Of a DNA stretch of 64,000 nt, positions 27,374 through 36,225 are shown piece by piece. Both the position numbers and the translations under genes were made by a program. The stretch's first letter is position 1, and every line of letters begins with the position of its first letter. Source of the stretch: Bacillus sp. EB106-08-02-XG196 (GTDB taxonomy: Bacteria > Bacillota > Bacilli > Bacillales > Cytobacillaceae); contig NZ_JABWSY010000008.1 in NCBI RefSeq assembly GCF_013396335.1, positions 186,001 through 250,000 of the forward strand. The letters run 5' to 3'. Below the pieces are notes generated by a model. That model made no database searches, was not told the origin of the DNA, and was given only the letters and a program-made list of their open reading frames with translations.

Positions 27374-27754
27374 ATGACACAAACGATATTTACTGAAAAG
27401 GCCCCAAAAGCGATTGGACCTTATTCTCAAGGAATTCAAGTAGGTGATTTGTTATTTCTATCAGGACAAATTCCCGTTGATCCGGAAACGAATGAAGTAG
27501 TAGAAAATGACATTGTTTCTCAGACAAACCAAGTAATGAAGAATATAAAGGCTATTTTAGATTCTCAACGTCTTTCTGTAAAGAATATCGTAAAAACGAC
27601 AATTTTTCTAAAAGACATGAACCAATTTGCCGTTGTAAACGAGGAGTATGGCAAGCATTTAGAAGACCACCGTCCTGCTAGATCAACGGTAGAGGTGAGC
27701 CGTTTACCAAAAGATGTACTCATTGAAATTGAGGTTGTCGCTTCTTTGAAATAA
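27374..27754 (+). CDS. ridA: RidA family reactive-intermediate deaminase
   Basis: A 126-residue trimeric-type RidA protein. APKAIGPYSQGIQVGDLLFLS, SGQIPVDPET and the substrate-binding arginine in HRPARSTVEVSRLPKDVLIEIEV are all present. RidA hydrolyses 2-aminoacrylate and related enamines to 2-ketoacids, which matches release of aminoacrylate by PatB in the same operon. AAAGGATGG precedes the ATG at 27374; an ATG four codons earlier is less well placed. A terminator follows. Confidence 0.88.
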   Translation: MTQTIFTEKAPKAIGPYSQGIQVGDLLFLSGQIPVDPETNEVVENDIVSQTNQVMKNIKAILDSQRLSVKNIVKTTIFLKDMNQFAVVNEEYGKHLEDHRPARSTVEVSRLPKDVLIEIEVVASLK

Positions 27755-27771
27755 AACTTCTTCTATAAAAA

Positions 27772-27819
27772 GATAAGCCGACTACTCCTGGTAAGCGAGA
27801 AAGGAAGAGTCGGCTTATC
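27772..27819 (+). terminator. Hairpin at the end of the patB-ridA operon
   Basis: GATAAGCCGACT pairs perfectly with AGTCGGCTTATC (12 bp) across a 24-nt loop; CCTATTTTA follows. The tail is a weak U tract, but the position 17 bp after the stop suits a terminator. Confidence 0.7.
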
Positions 27820-27879
27820 CCTATTTTACGTGTTCTATTCTTGAGCAAAAAAACGAAGGGAAATGAGTACCCTTCTTAT

Positions 27880-28095
27880 TCTTTATGTAGCCCCTTTCCA
27901 GGCTGGCGAAATTGTCGTACTTGATGCAAGGGGATTTAAATACGGTACCATTCGCCTGCCTAAGGACGCAGGGACTTTTACCACCAATCTGACTTTTCAT
28001 AATGGATGATTTATAGCCAGAAAATAATAGTTTATCCCTTCTACAAAAATCTCTCGGATTTTCTGGGGCTGTCACAAAACTTTTTGTGGCAGCCC
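27880..28095 (+). pseudogene. Duplicated fragment of the SMP-30-like gene at 32 kb and its terminator
   Basis: 27880-28007 repeats 32781-32908 almost base for base, and 28002-28095 repeats 33018-33111. The 115 bp between are missing, and the join lies at ATGGAT, which occurs at both ends of the missing piece in the intact copy. So a fragment of the gene's 3' end plus terminator was duplicated about 4.9 kb away and then lost a segment between short direct repeats. It cannot encode a functional protein. The gap 27755-28941 holds this fragment, half copies of the GGACGGTTCT repeat and the 400-bp repeat. Confidence 0.8.
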
Positions 28096-28308
28096 CCTTT
28101 TTGGGGTTGCCATTGGGACGGTTCTAATGGTCACTTTAATTTTATTTCACCTAGCTTTTTTCGGTGCTCCTGAATCTATGAATCTTTGTGTTGTGAGGTT
28201 AACGGAACCTTCTCTTTTCTCTACTTTTGAGAATAGTATTTCCGTGAATAAAATAGATTTGAAGTAGAAGTGTGGAGTGGTACCAAACCTCATAATACAA
28301 ATATCACC

Positions 28309-28719
28309 ATTTTCACTATACCAACTTTTCGACACTTTCCAACGCTTCTTAGAGGTACAAACCCTGCATTGCCAACATATGCAGCGATTCTAATCAATCG
28401 ATTAGTTAATCCCAATGCTACTAATCAAACGTTTGATTAGATAGACACTGAGTCCCTTTATTATGGGAACCTTCTATTGTTTTCAAATGAATAATTTGCC
28501 GAAGAAAAATAGAAAGTATTTATGACCTTCCTCAAAATAGACAATAGAAACTAATAAACGTCATAACCTGACACACATATCCTATACAAAATGCCAATTA
28601 AACGTTTGATTAAAAGTGCTATAAATCCTTTTATAAAACGAACCTGGGCAGTTTTCTATTGAGTTTTTTGTCGTAGATATAGCCTTGTGTTCTTAATCAA
28701 TCTTTTCTATCCCACAACC
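28309..28719. repeat. 400-bp dispersed repeat (full copy)
   Basis: It runs from ATTTTCACTATACCAAC to TTTTCTATCCCACAACC. It carries AATCAATCGATTAGTT, the perfect palindrome CTAATCAAACGTTTGATTAG (28421-28440) and a second AAACGTTTGATTAAAAG near 28600. Other copies are at 41696, 57344 and 61008, with partial ones at 22075/22591 and 31615. A GGGACGGTTCTAATGG half repeat lies to its left (28105) and CCACCAGAACCGTCCCC to its right (28769). Confidence 0.85.
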
Positions 28720-28941
28720 AATAACCATGGTGAACTCTACAAATATATAGCTAAAACTTGAATAAGGAAGCCACCAGAACCGTCCCCACGTACTTTTTTA
28801 CAAAAAAACACGTAAATTTCACAAATTTCTCTTGTATTCGACAAAATACAACAATATGATGTTTATTGTAGGAATATTTACCCAATATAAAATCTTCTCT
28901 CTTATCAAACTTATATCGAGCATAGGGGCAGGTAAAAATTA

Positions 28942-29538
28942 ATGGTATTTGATGGTATAATCATTTCATTTATTGTCGGTTTATTTAGGAAAGGGAACTT
29001 AAGAGCCTTCTCTCAGCTAAATCTTAAGTGGGGATGGGTATTCCCACTACTATTGATTGTTCAATTAACGGTTTTTACCCTCCAAAACAATAGTGAATTT
29101 TTAGGACAATTGAGCGGCTCTATTTATATCTTAGTCTATATGATTGGCTTGCTATTTTTATTTTTAAATCGCAAGAATCCTGGTTTTATCCTTATTTTTA
29201 TTGGTGTATTTCTAAACTTTCTAGTGATGGTCGTGAATGGGGGCAGAATGCCCGTTTCCGTAGAGTCTGCAGCCGTTTTAGACCCTGGTTACATTGAAGC
29301 ACTAAAAGAAAGCTTGTATGCCAAGCATACCATGTTAACTTCTACTACTCATCTTGGATTTTTGGGTGATGTGATTCCAATTTCTGATCCCTACCCGCGT
29401 ACACAAATCATTAGTATCGGCGATATTATTATGAATATCGGAATCTTCTTTTTCATCCAATACATAATGGTCCGCCATCCGCTGGCAAAAAAGAGTGATC
29501 TTTCTCCCCTATCCATGAAGGGAGGTGAACAAGGATGA
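28942..29538 (+). CDS. DUF5317 family membrane protein
   Basis: A 198-residue protein with four or five hydrophobic helices. The MVNGGRMPVSVESAAVLD stretch, the LTSTTHLGFLGDVIPI stretch and PRTQIISIGDIIMNIGIFF are typical of the DUF5317 family as I remember it. Function is unknown. It overlaps the next tiny gene by four bases and lies upstream of a cyclic-di-GMP enzyme, so it may be part of a membrane signalling unit. No strong ribosome binding site: GGGGCAGG precedes the ATG by nine bases. Confidence 0.7.
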   Translation: MVFDGIIISFIVGLFRKGNLRAFSQLNLKWGWVFPLLLIVQLTVFTLQNNSEFLGQLSGSIYILVYMIGLLFLFLNRKNPGFILIFIGVFLNFLVMVVNGGRMPVSVESAAVLDPGYIEALKESLYAKHTMLTSTTHLGFLGDVIPISDPYPRTQIISIGDIIMNIGIFFFIQYIMVRHPLAKKSDLSPLSMKGGEQG

Positions 29539-29642
29539 AAAGAGACCAAAAACAAGGACTTAAATTGACTGGCATTATTTACAATGCAATTATTATTGGA
29601 TCTGTAATTGTTGCCTTGACTTCTGGATTTAAACTAATATAA
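29535..29642 (+). CDS. 35-residue single-pass membrane peptide
   Basis: MKRDQKQGLKLTGIIYNAII is followed by IGSVIVALTSGFKLI and a stop. A positively charged N terminus and one hydrophobic helix predict a membrane peptide. GGAGGTGAACAAGG stands right before the ATG, and the start overlaps the DUF5317 stop as ATGA, so it is translationally coupled. This good translation context argues for a genuine gene, though it is very short. It may be a subunit or regulator of the DUF5317 protein. Confidence 0.6.
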   Translation: MKRDQKQGLKLTGIIYNAIIIGSVIVALTSGFKLI

Positions 29643-29697
29643 TCCTAAGGTAGTATTAAAATGGGGAAAGTGATCTATCACTTTCTCCTATCTTATT

Positions 29698-31518
29698 ATG
29701 AAAGTGATGAACAAAATGCAGTTTTTAAAGTCAACCACTAATAAATACCTTTTTATAGTCTCGGTTTTGGGCGTCATCGCCTTTATAGCAATATATGATT
29801 TTGCATTTCATTCATCTTCCGAATGGCTTATCACGATTGCACTGGTAGGAGCCATATTACTTTTAAATCATCATCCTATAGTACTTCCCCCAAAGGGTAA
29901 CTCTCTTTCTATGGATTCTTCTATATGCCTTGCATGTCTTTTTTTATTTGGACTAAATTTAACTTTGGCGGTATTGCTAATTTATTCGATTTTATTTGCT
30001 CTTACACAACGAAAAATTGTCTGGTGGAAACATATATTTAATTTTTCTATCTATGTTTTAATGATCACTAGTACTTATTATATATTCATTTTAACTGGGG
30101 GTACCATCAATGGTATCCAAGTCAATAACATCGTTCCTTATTTAATTTCTTTTAGCATTTACTTTGTCTTGAATGTCTTTTTTATCGGATATTACTTTAT
30201 ACTAGCAGCTGCTGAAAGTTTTGAAAATGTTGTTAGAGAACTTATTAAAGAGGCCATTTCCCCTTATATGAGTACGCTCATGCTGTCATTAGTACTGGCC
30301 ATACTAATGAGTTACGAAAGATTCTTTGGACTTTTCCTGTTTGTCTGTATTGCTTTTCTACTTTCGTTAGCCTTTAAGCAGCACTTTCATTTATTTAAGG
30401 AAATTTCAGAGAAAGCAAACAAAGACTTTTTAACCGGACTAAATAATCATGGATATTTTAAAGAGATTTTAGAAAAAGAAGTAACGGTTGCGAAGGAAAA
30501 CGATCAGCCACTTTGTGTCGTGCTGCTTGATATCGATGATTTTAAAAAATATAACGATTTATACGGCCATATCCAAGGTGATCATTTGCTTCAGGAATTT
30601 GGCCAACTTATAAAAGCAGTTTCGGAGGTGGAAAATTACCCTGTTGCCCGCTATGGCGGTGAGGAATTTTCAATTATAATGCCTAATACAACCCCTCAAA
30701 GGGCCATTTCATTTATGAATGAACTACGGAAAAAGACAAATGATACCTTCTTCGAAGGGGTGGAAAGTCTGCCCTATGGCTGCTTATCCTTTTCAGCGGG
30801 AATTGCGGAATGCGAAAAAGAAACCTATAACATTTCGGAACTGCTAAACAAGGCAGATCAGGCCATGTATGCAGCCAAAGGCCAGGGAAAAAACCTTGTT
30901 CAAATTTACAATCAGTATTCTGAATACTCAGTCCAACGCTCCCTCTCCTTAGAAAAAGAATTGGAAGAAGCAGAACAGCAGCTGCGAATCTTTCTCTCTA
31001 AGGATGTCTATACATACCGTCATAGTAAACGTGTGTATCAGTATGCGGTGAATTTCTCAAGGATGGTATCCTTAAGTGACTATGAACGGAAGACATTAAT
31101 TCTTGGTGCATTAATCCATGACATCGGGAAAATTGAAGTCCCTCGGGATATTCTCCAAAAAAAGGGAAAGCTCGAACCGCATGAATGGGAGATTATGAAG
31201 AAACATGTCACCTGGGGCAAAGAAATCGTTTCAGTTAATAAGAAATTAGAAGACTTGATTCCATTAGTGGAGCTGCACCATGAACGCTTTGACGGAAATG
31301 GCTATCCCTATGGGTTAAAAGAAAAATCAATACCTAAACTGGCCCGTATCCTATGTATCATCGACTCATTCGACGCGATGACCACCGAACGGCCCTATCA
31401 AAAAACCAAAACATTCAACGAAGCATTCGAAGAATTACGGGCCTGCTCCGGAAAACAATTCGACCCCCAATTCATCGAACCCTTCATCGCCATGATCAAA
31501 CAAATGGACGAAGGGTGA
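29698..31518 (+). CDS. Membrane GGDEF/HD-GYP protein (cyclic-di-GMP synthesis and breakdown)
   Basis: A 606-residue protein. Residues 1-230 form about seven membrane helices. The GGDEF domain (about 245-400) has an intact RYGGEEFSII active site (about residue 320) and LLDIDDFKKYNDLYGH. The HD-GYP domain (about 425-600) has HDIGKIEVP and HHERFDGNGYP. Both catalytic centres look complete, so the protein could make and degrade cyclic-di-GMP, or use one domain as sensor. It follows the DUF5317 pair by 56 bp and ends at a clear terminator. I saw no strong ribosome binding site before the ATG at 29698; an ATG three codons on is the alternative. Confidence 0.87.
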   Translation: MKVMNKMQFLKSTTNKYLFIVSVLGVIAFIAIYDFAFHSSSEWLITIALVGAILLLNHHPIVLPPKGNSLSMDSSICLACLFLFGLNLTLAVLLIYSILFALTQRKIVWWKHIFNFSIYVLMITSTYYIFILTGGTINGIQVNNIVPYLISFSIYFVLNVFFIGYYFILAAAESFENVVRELIKEAISPYMSTLMLSLVLAILMSYERFFGLFLFVCIAFLLSLAFKQHFHLFKEISEKANKDFLTGLNNHGYFKEILEKEVTVAKENDQPLCVVLLDIDDFKKYNDLYGHIQGDHLLQEFGQLIKAVSEVENYPVARYGGEEFSIIMPNTTPQRAISFMNELRKKTNDTFFEGVESLPYGCLSFSAGIAECEKETYNISELLNKADQAMYAAKGQGKNLVQIYNQYSEYSVQRSLSLEKELEEAEQQLRIFLSKDVYTYRHSKRVYQYAVNFSRMVSLSDYERKTLILGALIHDIGKIEVPRDILQKKGKLEPHEWEIMKKHVTWGKEIVSVNKKLEDLIPLVELHHERFDGNGYPYGLKEKSIPKLARILCIIDSFDAMTTERPYQKTKTFNEAFEELRACSGKQFDPQFIEPFIAMIKQMDEG

Positions 31519-31582
31519 CAGGCACCATTTATTCATTTTTAACCATTTATACATCTTTTTCTGTATATTTGTCTATGATTTT

Positions 31583-31612
31583 AGCCCTCAAACGAAGTTT
31601 GAGGGCTTTTTG
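31583..31612 (+). terminator. Terminator after the GGDEF/HD-GYP gene
   Basis: AGCCCTCAAAC, GAA loop, GTTTGAGGGCT, then TTTTTGG: an 11-bp perfect stem with a U tail. Confidence 0.93.
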
Positions 31613-31614
31613 GT

Positions 31615-31700
31615 ATTTTCACTATACCATCTTTTCGACACTTTCCACCGCTCCTTAGAAGGTACAAACCCTGCATTGCCAACATTTGCAGCGATTCTAT
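31615..31700. repeat. 5' fragment of the 400-bp dispersed repeat
   Basis: ATTTTCACTATACC to GCAGCGATTCTATTC matches the first 85 bp of the full copies and stops a few bases before the small element at 31709, which may have replaced the remainder. Confidence 0.75.
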
Positions 31701-31708
31701 TCAACTTT

Positions 31709-31796
31709 GGCTGTGTTATTATTCATTGTTGATTTTCGTGTAGGGTTGATCATTCATAGGCGGAGAATTTCCGGCAACATTCAGCTTTAACATAGA
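31709..31796. mobile_element. Internally deleted family D element, inverted relative to the 42.2-kb copy
   Basis: The left 65 bp (GGCTGTGTTA onward, through TGTTGATTTTCGTGTAGGG to GGCGGAGAATTTCC) match the inverted right end of 42238-42513; the right end CAGCTTTAACATAGAC matches the inverted left end with decay. The interior is gone and no target duplication is visible. The rest of the 31.5-32.0 kb gap has a half GGACGGTTCT repeat at about 31815 and an AT-rich leader. Confidence 0.65.
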
Positions 31797-32022
31797 CAAA
31801 ACTTGAATGAGAAAACCACCAGAACCATCCCACAGTCTCTAAAACTCTTAGTCTAACAAAATATACATAAATTAAATAGAAGAAAAAACTACTTATTTTC
31901 ATATAAATTCAGATAATTCCTTATATTGTTTATATTCACAATATATTGTTAAATAGAGCGATACAGGCTTTCAAGATTTATCATTTGACCTTAATAGGTT
32001 AAACAAGGAGGAATTATATAAA

Positions 32023-32994
32023 ATGAAAAAAAGGGTATTAGCAGTAACCGTATTAATCATACTCTCCCTTATTACTGTTACAGTCGTTGGAGCAAAAGCG
32101 TTATATGTAACAAAACCAGTGCCAAAAGGAGAAAGACATTCCATTTCAGAGATTGTCCAACCTAGTAGTCAATGGGAAAAGGTAGCGACCGGAAGTGGAT
32201 TTATGGAGGGCATTAACTTCGACCGGAGCGGAAACATTTGGATGGTCAGTCCGCCTACAGGCGAAATTATTAAGGTCGAAGACGATAAGCTTTCAATCGT
32301 AGAAACATATGTAGGCGACCTCCCTGTAGGGACAAAGTTTCACAAGGATGGACGCCTTTTTATCACAGATGTTACTGGAAAACTTTACGCCTATGACCCT
32401 GTTACTAGAAAGCGTACGACCATTGTTAATTCTTACAATGGCAAACCTTTAAATGGACTAAATGACCTCGTATTTGACCAAGCTGGCGGACTTTACTTTA
32501 CAGAACCAATGGGATCGAGTGCAACGAATCCAATAGGCCGTGTCTTCTACCTGCCGCCAGATGGTTCAGAATTACAACTTTTCCAAGAAGGTATTGCTTA
32601 TCCTAATGGGATTGCGATTTCAGCGAACGGTCAACGTGTTTATATCTCTGAGTTCGCGACAAATCGAATTATCTCTGTACCTTCAAAGAATGCTAAAGAC
32701 GCTCGTGAAACCTCGTTTGTCTTCGGTCAATTTGAAGGCGGAATCGGTCCAGATGGTTTGGCCGTCGATACAGAGGGCAATCTTTATGTAGCCCATTTCC
32801 AGGCTGGCGAAATTGTCGTACTTGATGCAAGTGGATTTAAATACGGTACCATTCGCCTGCCTAAGGACGCAGGGACTTTTACCACCAATCTGACTTTTCA
32901 TAATGGATACCTTTATGTAACAGAGTCATTGAAAAACGAAGTCTGGCGGATTAAGGTCAAAAAGGAAGGTTTGCAGCCTTACGGGTTGCAATAG
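32023..32994 (+). CDS. SMP-30/gluconolactonase-like beta-propeller protein, membrane-anchored
   Basis: A 323-residue protein. Residues 1-30 are a signal or anchor helix after MKKR. The rest is a six-bladed propeller of the SMP-30/strictosidine-synthase-like kind: GLNDLVFDQAGGLYFTEPMG and GIAYPNGIAISANGQRVYIS are the metal-site strands, and GPDGLAVDTEGNLYVAHF a third repeat. Family members are lactonases or esterases acting on sugar lactones; the substrate is unknown. AAGGAGG precedes the ATG. A partial copy of its 3' end lies at 27880-28095. Confidence 0.8.
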   Translation: MKKRVLAVTVLIILSLITVTVVGAKALYVTKPVPKGERHSISEIVQPSSQWEKVATGSGFMEGINFDRSGNIWMVSPPTGEIIKVEDDKLSIVETYVGDLPVGTKFHKDGRLFITDVTGKLYAYDPVTRKRTTIVNSYNGKPLNGLNDLVFDQAGGLYFTEPMGSSATNPIGRVFYLPPDGSELQLFQEGIAYPNGIAISANGQRVYISEFATNRIISVPSKNAKDARETSFVFGQFEGGIGPDGLAVDTEGNLYVAHFQAGEIVVLDASGFKYGTIRLPKDAGTFTTNLTFHNGYLYVTESLKNEVWRIKVKKEGLQPYGLQ

Positions 32995-33083
32995 AACCAT
33001 CAATAATAGCGGTTTTTATGGATAATTTATAGCCAGAAAATAATAGTTTCTCCCTTCTACAAAAATCTCTCGGATTTTCTGGG

Positions 33084-33116
33084 GCTGTCACAAAACTTTT
33101 TTTGTGGCAGCTTTTC
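33084..33116 (+). terminator. Terminator of the SMP-30-like gene
   Basis: GCTGTCACAAA pairs with TTTGTGGCAGC (one G-U) and is followed by TTTTCC. It has been duplicated, with the gene fragment, at about 28070-28095. Confidence 0.75.
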
Positions 33117-33236
33117 CTATTACATTGTGAAAGATAAAAAATTTTTTTCAAAAAATAGCTATACTTTTTAAGATTGTTTGTCGATAATACTAAATGTAGC
33201 TTGCTTCTCCTAGCAAGTTGCTAGTATTATTTCACT

Positions 33237-33266
33237 AGAGCTGTCCATTTTAGGGCAGCTCTTTTT
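33237..33266 (+). terminator. Second rho-independent terminator, no obvious gene
   Basis: AGAGCTGTCC pairs with GGGCAGCTCT (one G-U) and TTTTATT follows. It lies about 240 bp after the SMP-30-like stop. A GCTTGC/GCAAG hairpin just before it (about 33200-33220) leaves room for a short transcript, but I cannot support one. A third hairpin, TATCTCACA/TGTGAGATA, is at about 33284-33315. Confidence 0.6.
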
Positions 33267-33371
33267 ATTGAGAAAAAGTTGTTATCTCACATAAGACCGT
33301 CTTTTGTGAGATATGAAAAAAACTATCAATGCCTCGTAAAAGCATCTCTTTCAATAGTTCAAAAAGTAAGG

Positions 33372-34487
33372 CTACTTTATAGTCATCGTAAATTCTTTTT
33401 TTCTGTTACTATCATATAATTGATAATTATTTTTGCCTTTATTCTTAGCCTCATACATAGCCATGTCAGCGTGTTTTAAGAGCTCCTCTCCATCTTCACC
33501 ATCTTTGGGAAAAAGTGAAATCCCTATGCTTGGGGTAACAATAACCTCATTATTTTTAATCATGAAATGCGAACTTACTGTTTTTAAAATACTTTCCGCC
33601 ACTTGAACTGCATTAAGTTGGTTTGAATCTGGCAAAAGTATCACAAATTCATCTCCTGCCCATCTAGTTGCTGTCCCTATTTTTTCTACACATTTTCTTA
33701 ATCGGATTGACACTTCTTGTAAAAGAAGATCGCCGGCAGCATGACCTAACTTGTCATTCACACCTTTGAATCCATCCAGATCAATAAATAATATGGCAAT
33801 TTGTTTATGATGATCTTTCGCATTCGTAAAAGCTGTTTCCATATACTTATTCAACAGGTTTCTATTGGGTAACCCTGTTAATTGATCGTGGTAAACCATA
33901 TAATCAATAGTTTCCTCTGCTTTTTTACGTTCGGTTATATCTCTATCAATACTTAAAATCGCCTTTTTCCCCATAAACCTAATTCTTGTAGTTGATGCTT
34001 CGATGTCAACGACTTGTCCATCTAGACGAAGTAATTTTTGTTCCATACGATTAAGTGGCTTTTTTCTATCTTGAAATGCTTTTTTAATCTGTGATACTAC
34101 AATGTCTTGGAAGTCTGGATGAACTAAATCCATAAAAGGCTTGCCTATCAGCTCACCTATTTTATTTGCACCAAGAATTTTAGCCCCCGAAGGATTTATA
34201 AAAAGAATTTTTTCCCCATCGTGAACAAGAATTGCATCTGGTGATAATTCAATTAAAGAACGATGCTGTTCTTCACTTTCTTTTAAATCGTTTATTAATT
34301 TTCTTTCAAACAAAAAAGAAAATAGGAACAGAACTATTAATATCAGCAAAGTGATCGTATCAAAAAAATCTTCTTCCACTGAATTTATAGGGAATCCAAA
34401 AAAAGCAAGAATTTGTTCATCATAGTAGTACGTTAATAAAGTGAAAAACATTAAAACTAATATCATCTTAAATTGATTTGACCTCAT
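33372..34487 (-). CDS. Membrane PAS-GGDEF diguanylate cyclase
   Basis: A 371-residue protein. Two membrane helices lie in the first 65 residues, a PAS domain follows (about 80-195, LIELSPDAILVHDGEKILF then ITERKKAEE), then a GGDEF domain (about 205-365) with DLDGFKGVNDKLGHAAGD and the active-site variant RWAGDEFVILLP (about residue 277). AGDEF is compatible with cyclase activity. AAAGGATGA before the ATG at 34487 sets the start; the longer frame adds 13 codons. It faces the HD-GYP gene in the same direction, giving a possible synthesis/breakdown pair. Confidence 0.85.
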   Translation of the reverse strand: MRSNQFKMILVLMFFTLLTYYYDEQILAFFGFPINSVEEDFFDTITLLILIVLFLFSFLFERKLINDLKESEEQHRSLIELSPDAILVHDGEKILFINPSGAKILGANKIGELIGKPFMDLVHPDFQDIVVSQIKKAFQDRKKPLNRMEQKLLRLDGQVVDIEASTTRIRFMGKKAILSIDRDITERKKAEETIDYMVYHDQLTGLPNRNLLNKYMETAFTNAKDHHKQIAILFIDLDGFKGVNDKLGHAAGDLLLQEVSIRLRKCVEKIGTATRWAGDEFVILLPDSNQLNAVQVAESILKTVSSHFMIKNNEVIVTPSIGISLFPKDGEDGEELLKHADMAMYEAKNKGKNNYQLYDSNRKKEFTMTIK

Positions 34488-34646
34488 ATTTTTCATCCTT
34501 TCGGTAGCCCATTTAAGCAAAAACAAAAGCTATAGGTCTCCTCAATATTGTTTAACAAAAGATGCTGCTTATTACTAACTTTCATGCGGAAATAGAAAAA
34601 AGTCTTGAAGTTGGTTCACCTGGAATCATAGCAGGTCAATAAAATA

Positions 34647-35603
34647 CTATTTTAAATGAATCGAAACGATTCCATTACTATTTCTTTCAGGTTCCTTATC
34701 TTTCATAGGATTAAACAGACTAAGAAAAACATCAACTATTTCAGGATCAAATTGTGTCCCTTTATTATTACGAATCTCATTCAAAACATGATCAAGATCC
34801 AGTGCCTCTCTATATACACGTTTGGTAGACATTGCATCAAAAGTATCAGCAACTGCTACTATTCGAGCGACTAGTGGTATTTCATTTCCTTTTAATCCTT
34901 TAGGATAACCTTTGCCATCATAACGTTCATGGTGATATAAAACGATATCTAAAACCCCATTTTCTTTAAAAGTTGAAATATGCTTAATCATCTCATAACC
35001 AATAGTTGGATGAGTTTTTATAGTATTATATTCATAATCTGTTAATTTCCCAGACTTACGCATGATATATTCAGGAATACCGATTTTCCCAATATCGTGA
35101 AGTAATCCTCCAGTATGAATGACATTACACAAGTCTTTTTTCAATTTCATTTTTTCTGCTATTTGAACAGCATATTTTGCTACGTTTTCGGAATGATATT
35201 TGGTATAGGTATCTCTTGAGTCTAATGCGTTGGATAGTGCTTTTATTAATTCCAAATGATCTTCTTTTACTTTCTGAACCTTCTTCATAAGTGCAACTGA
35301 GATAAAAGTTATTAAAAGATACGTAAACAAATATGTCAAAAATGTTGTTAAATCAGATGATACTTCAGGTAATAGGATAAATCTGCAAGTAACCACTAAA
35401 CCTGAAAGAAGAAAAATAAACCAAATAGAAAAGTTATAAAATCCAATACCTAAAAATATTGCACAAAAGATGTATAGGATATAAACATTACTGTCTTTAT
35501 CAATAGTCAACCAACTTACAGTTATTCCTACTATTAATAGGATAAAAAAACAATATCGAAAAGTAATAGGATAATTTAAAAGTCTAAAAAATTTATTAAA
35601 CAT
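34647..35603 (-). CDS. Membrane HD-GYP phosphodiesterase
   Basis: A 318-residue protein with about four membrane helices in the first 115 residues and an HD-GYP domain after that: HDIGKIGIPEYIM (about residue 169) and HHERYDGKGYPKG (about 222). The metal ligands and the GYP triplet are complete, so cyclic-di-GMP hydrolysis is likely. It is transcribed ahead of the PAS-GGDEF gene on the same strand with a 160-bp gap. The open region 35604-35850 upstream shows no gene. Confidence 0.85.
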   Translation of the reverse strand: MFNKFFRLLNYPITFRYCFFILLIVGITVSWLTIDKDSNVYILYIFCAIFLGIGFYNFSIWFIFLLSGLVVTCRFILLPEVSSDLTTFLTYLFTYLLITFISVALMKKVQKVKEDHLELIKALSNALDSRDTYTKYHSENVAKYAVQIAEKMKLKKDLCNVIHTGGLLHDIGKIGIPEYIMRKSGKLTDYEYNTIKTHPTIGYEMIKHISTFKENGVLDIVLYHHERYDGKGYPKGLKGNEIPLVARIVAVADTFDAMSTKRVYREALDLDHVLNEIRNNKGTQFDPEIVDVFLSLFNPMKDKEPERNSNGIVSIHLK

Positions 35604-35852
35604 AATTCTCTCCTTTTATACGTTTACCTTACTCCTTCAGTACCCTCATTTAGCACATTCTTAATTATGCTTTAGTCATGTTAGACTGTATAGTACCCAT
35701 CATTCCTATTTCAATTAGGAAGTGATTCCTAAAAAGAGTTTATCAACAGCAAAAGGATGTTCTATTTTTTGTAATATCATTGGTGAAACAAAATTTCATG
35801 CCAGCTCTTGATAATTTTACGAAATAAATAAGCTTGTTTCATTGGTATTTAA

Positions 35853-36038
35853 TTGGAATTTACGGGAACTTTACTATAATTGTTAGTCTCTTTGAACTAA
35901 CGCCCGTTTGTTTAAGTAGTTTTTGTTTCCTGTAAACGTCACAATTTCTCTCAATACTTATAGCGATGATTCGAAATATGACGTTATTCTTAATAACGTC
36001 TCAAAAAGCAGGCTGACAATAATCAGCCTGCTTTTATT
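35853..36038 (+). ncRNA. Candidate small RNA with its own promoter and terminator
   Basis: TTGGAA (35853-35858), a 16-bp spacer and a perfect TATAAT (35875-35880) predict a start near 35887. Downstream come GTTAGT/ACTAAC (35882-35901, at the very start), CGTTT/AAACG, GACGTTATT-CTT-AATAACGTC (35980-36000) and a very strong terminator (36004-36035). No convincing reading frame lies between; the longest is 16 codons. The product would be about 150 nt. It ends some 180 bp before the LysM gene, so it could also be an attenuated leader. Confidence 0.4.
36004..36038 (+). terminator. Strong terminator of the candidate small RNA
   Basis: AAAAGCAGGCTGA pairs perfectly with TCAGCCTGCTTTT (13 bp, 6-nt loop), followed by ATTAATT. 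It works in both directions by sequence, and no protein gene ends near it. Confidence 0.8.
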
Positions 36039-36225
36039 AATTGATTTGGTTTCCACCTGGTTCGTAGTCCCTGTAAGACTCTATTTTTAATGGTGGTAAA
36101 ATAATGTATTTCAACCAACAAATTGAGGGTTCATTTACTACTTAAATGACGTTATGATGAATCTCGTTGGACAAGCACACGAAAAAACAGGCATAACATA
36201 AATAACCAATAGGAGTGTGTTGTTA

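Noticed and set aside
28147..28335. Minus-strand 62-codon frame, with a relative at 41548-41775 sharing KSWYSENGDI or KGWYSENGDI
   Set aside because: The shared peptide comes from the 400-bp repeat and its flank; the two frames diverge elsewhere and lack ribosome binding sites.
32683..33151. Minus-strand frames of 64-72 codons over the SMP-30-like gene and its terminator, echoed at 27821-28075
   Set aside because: They are antisense shadows of the duplicated gene fragment.
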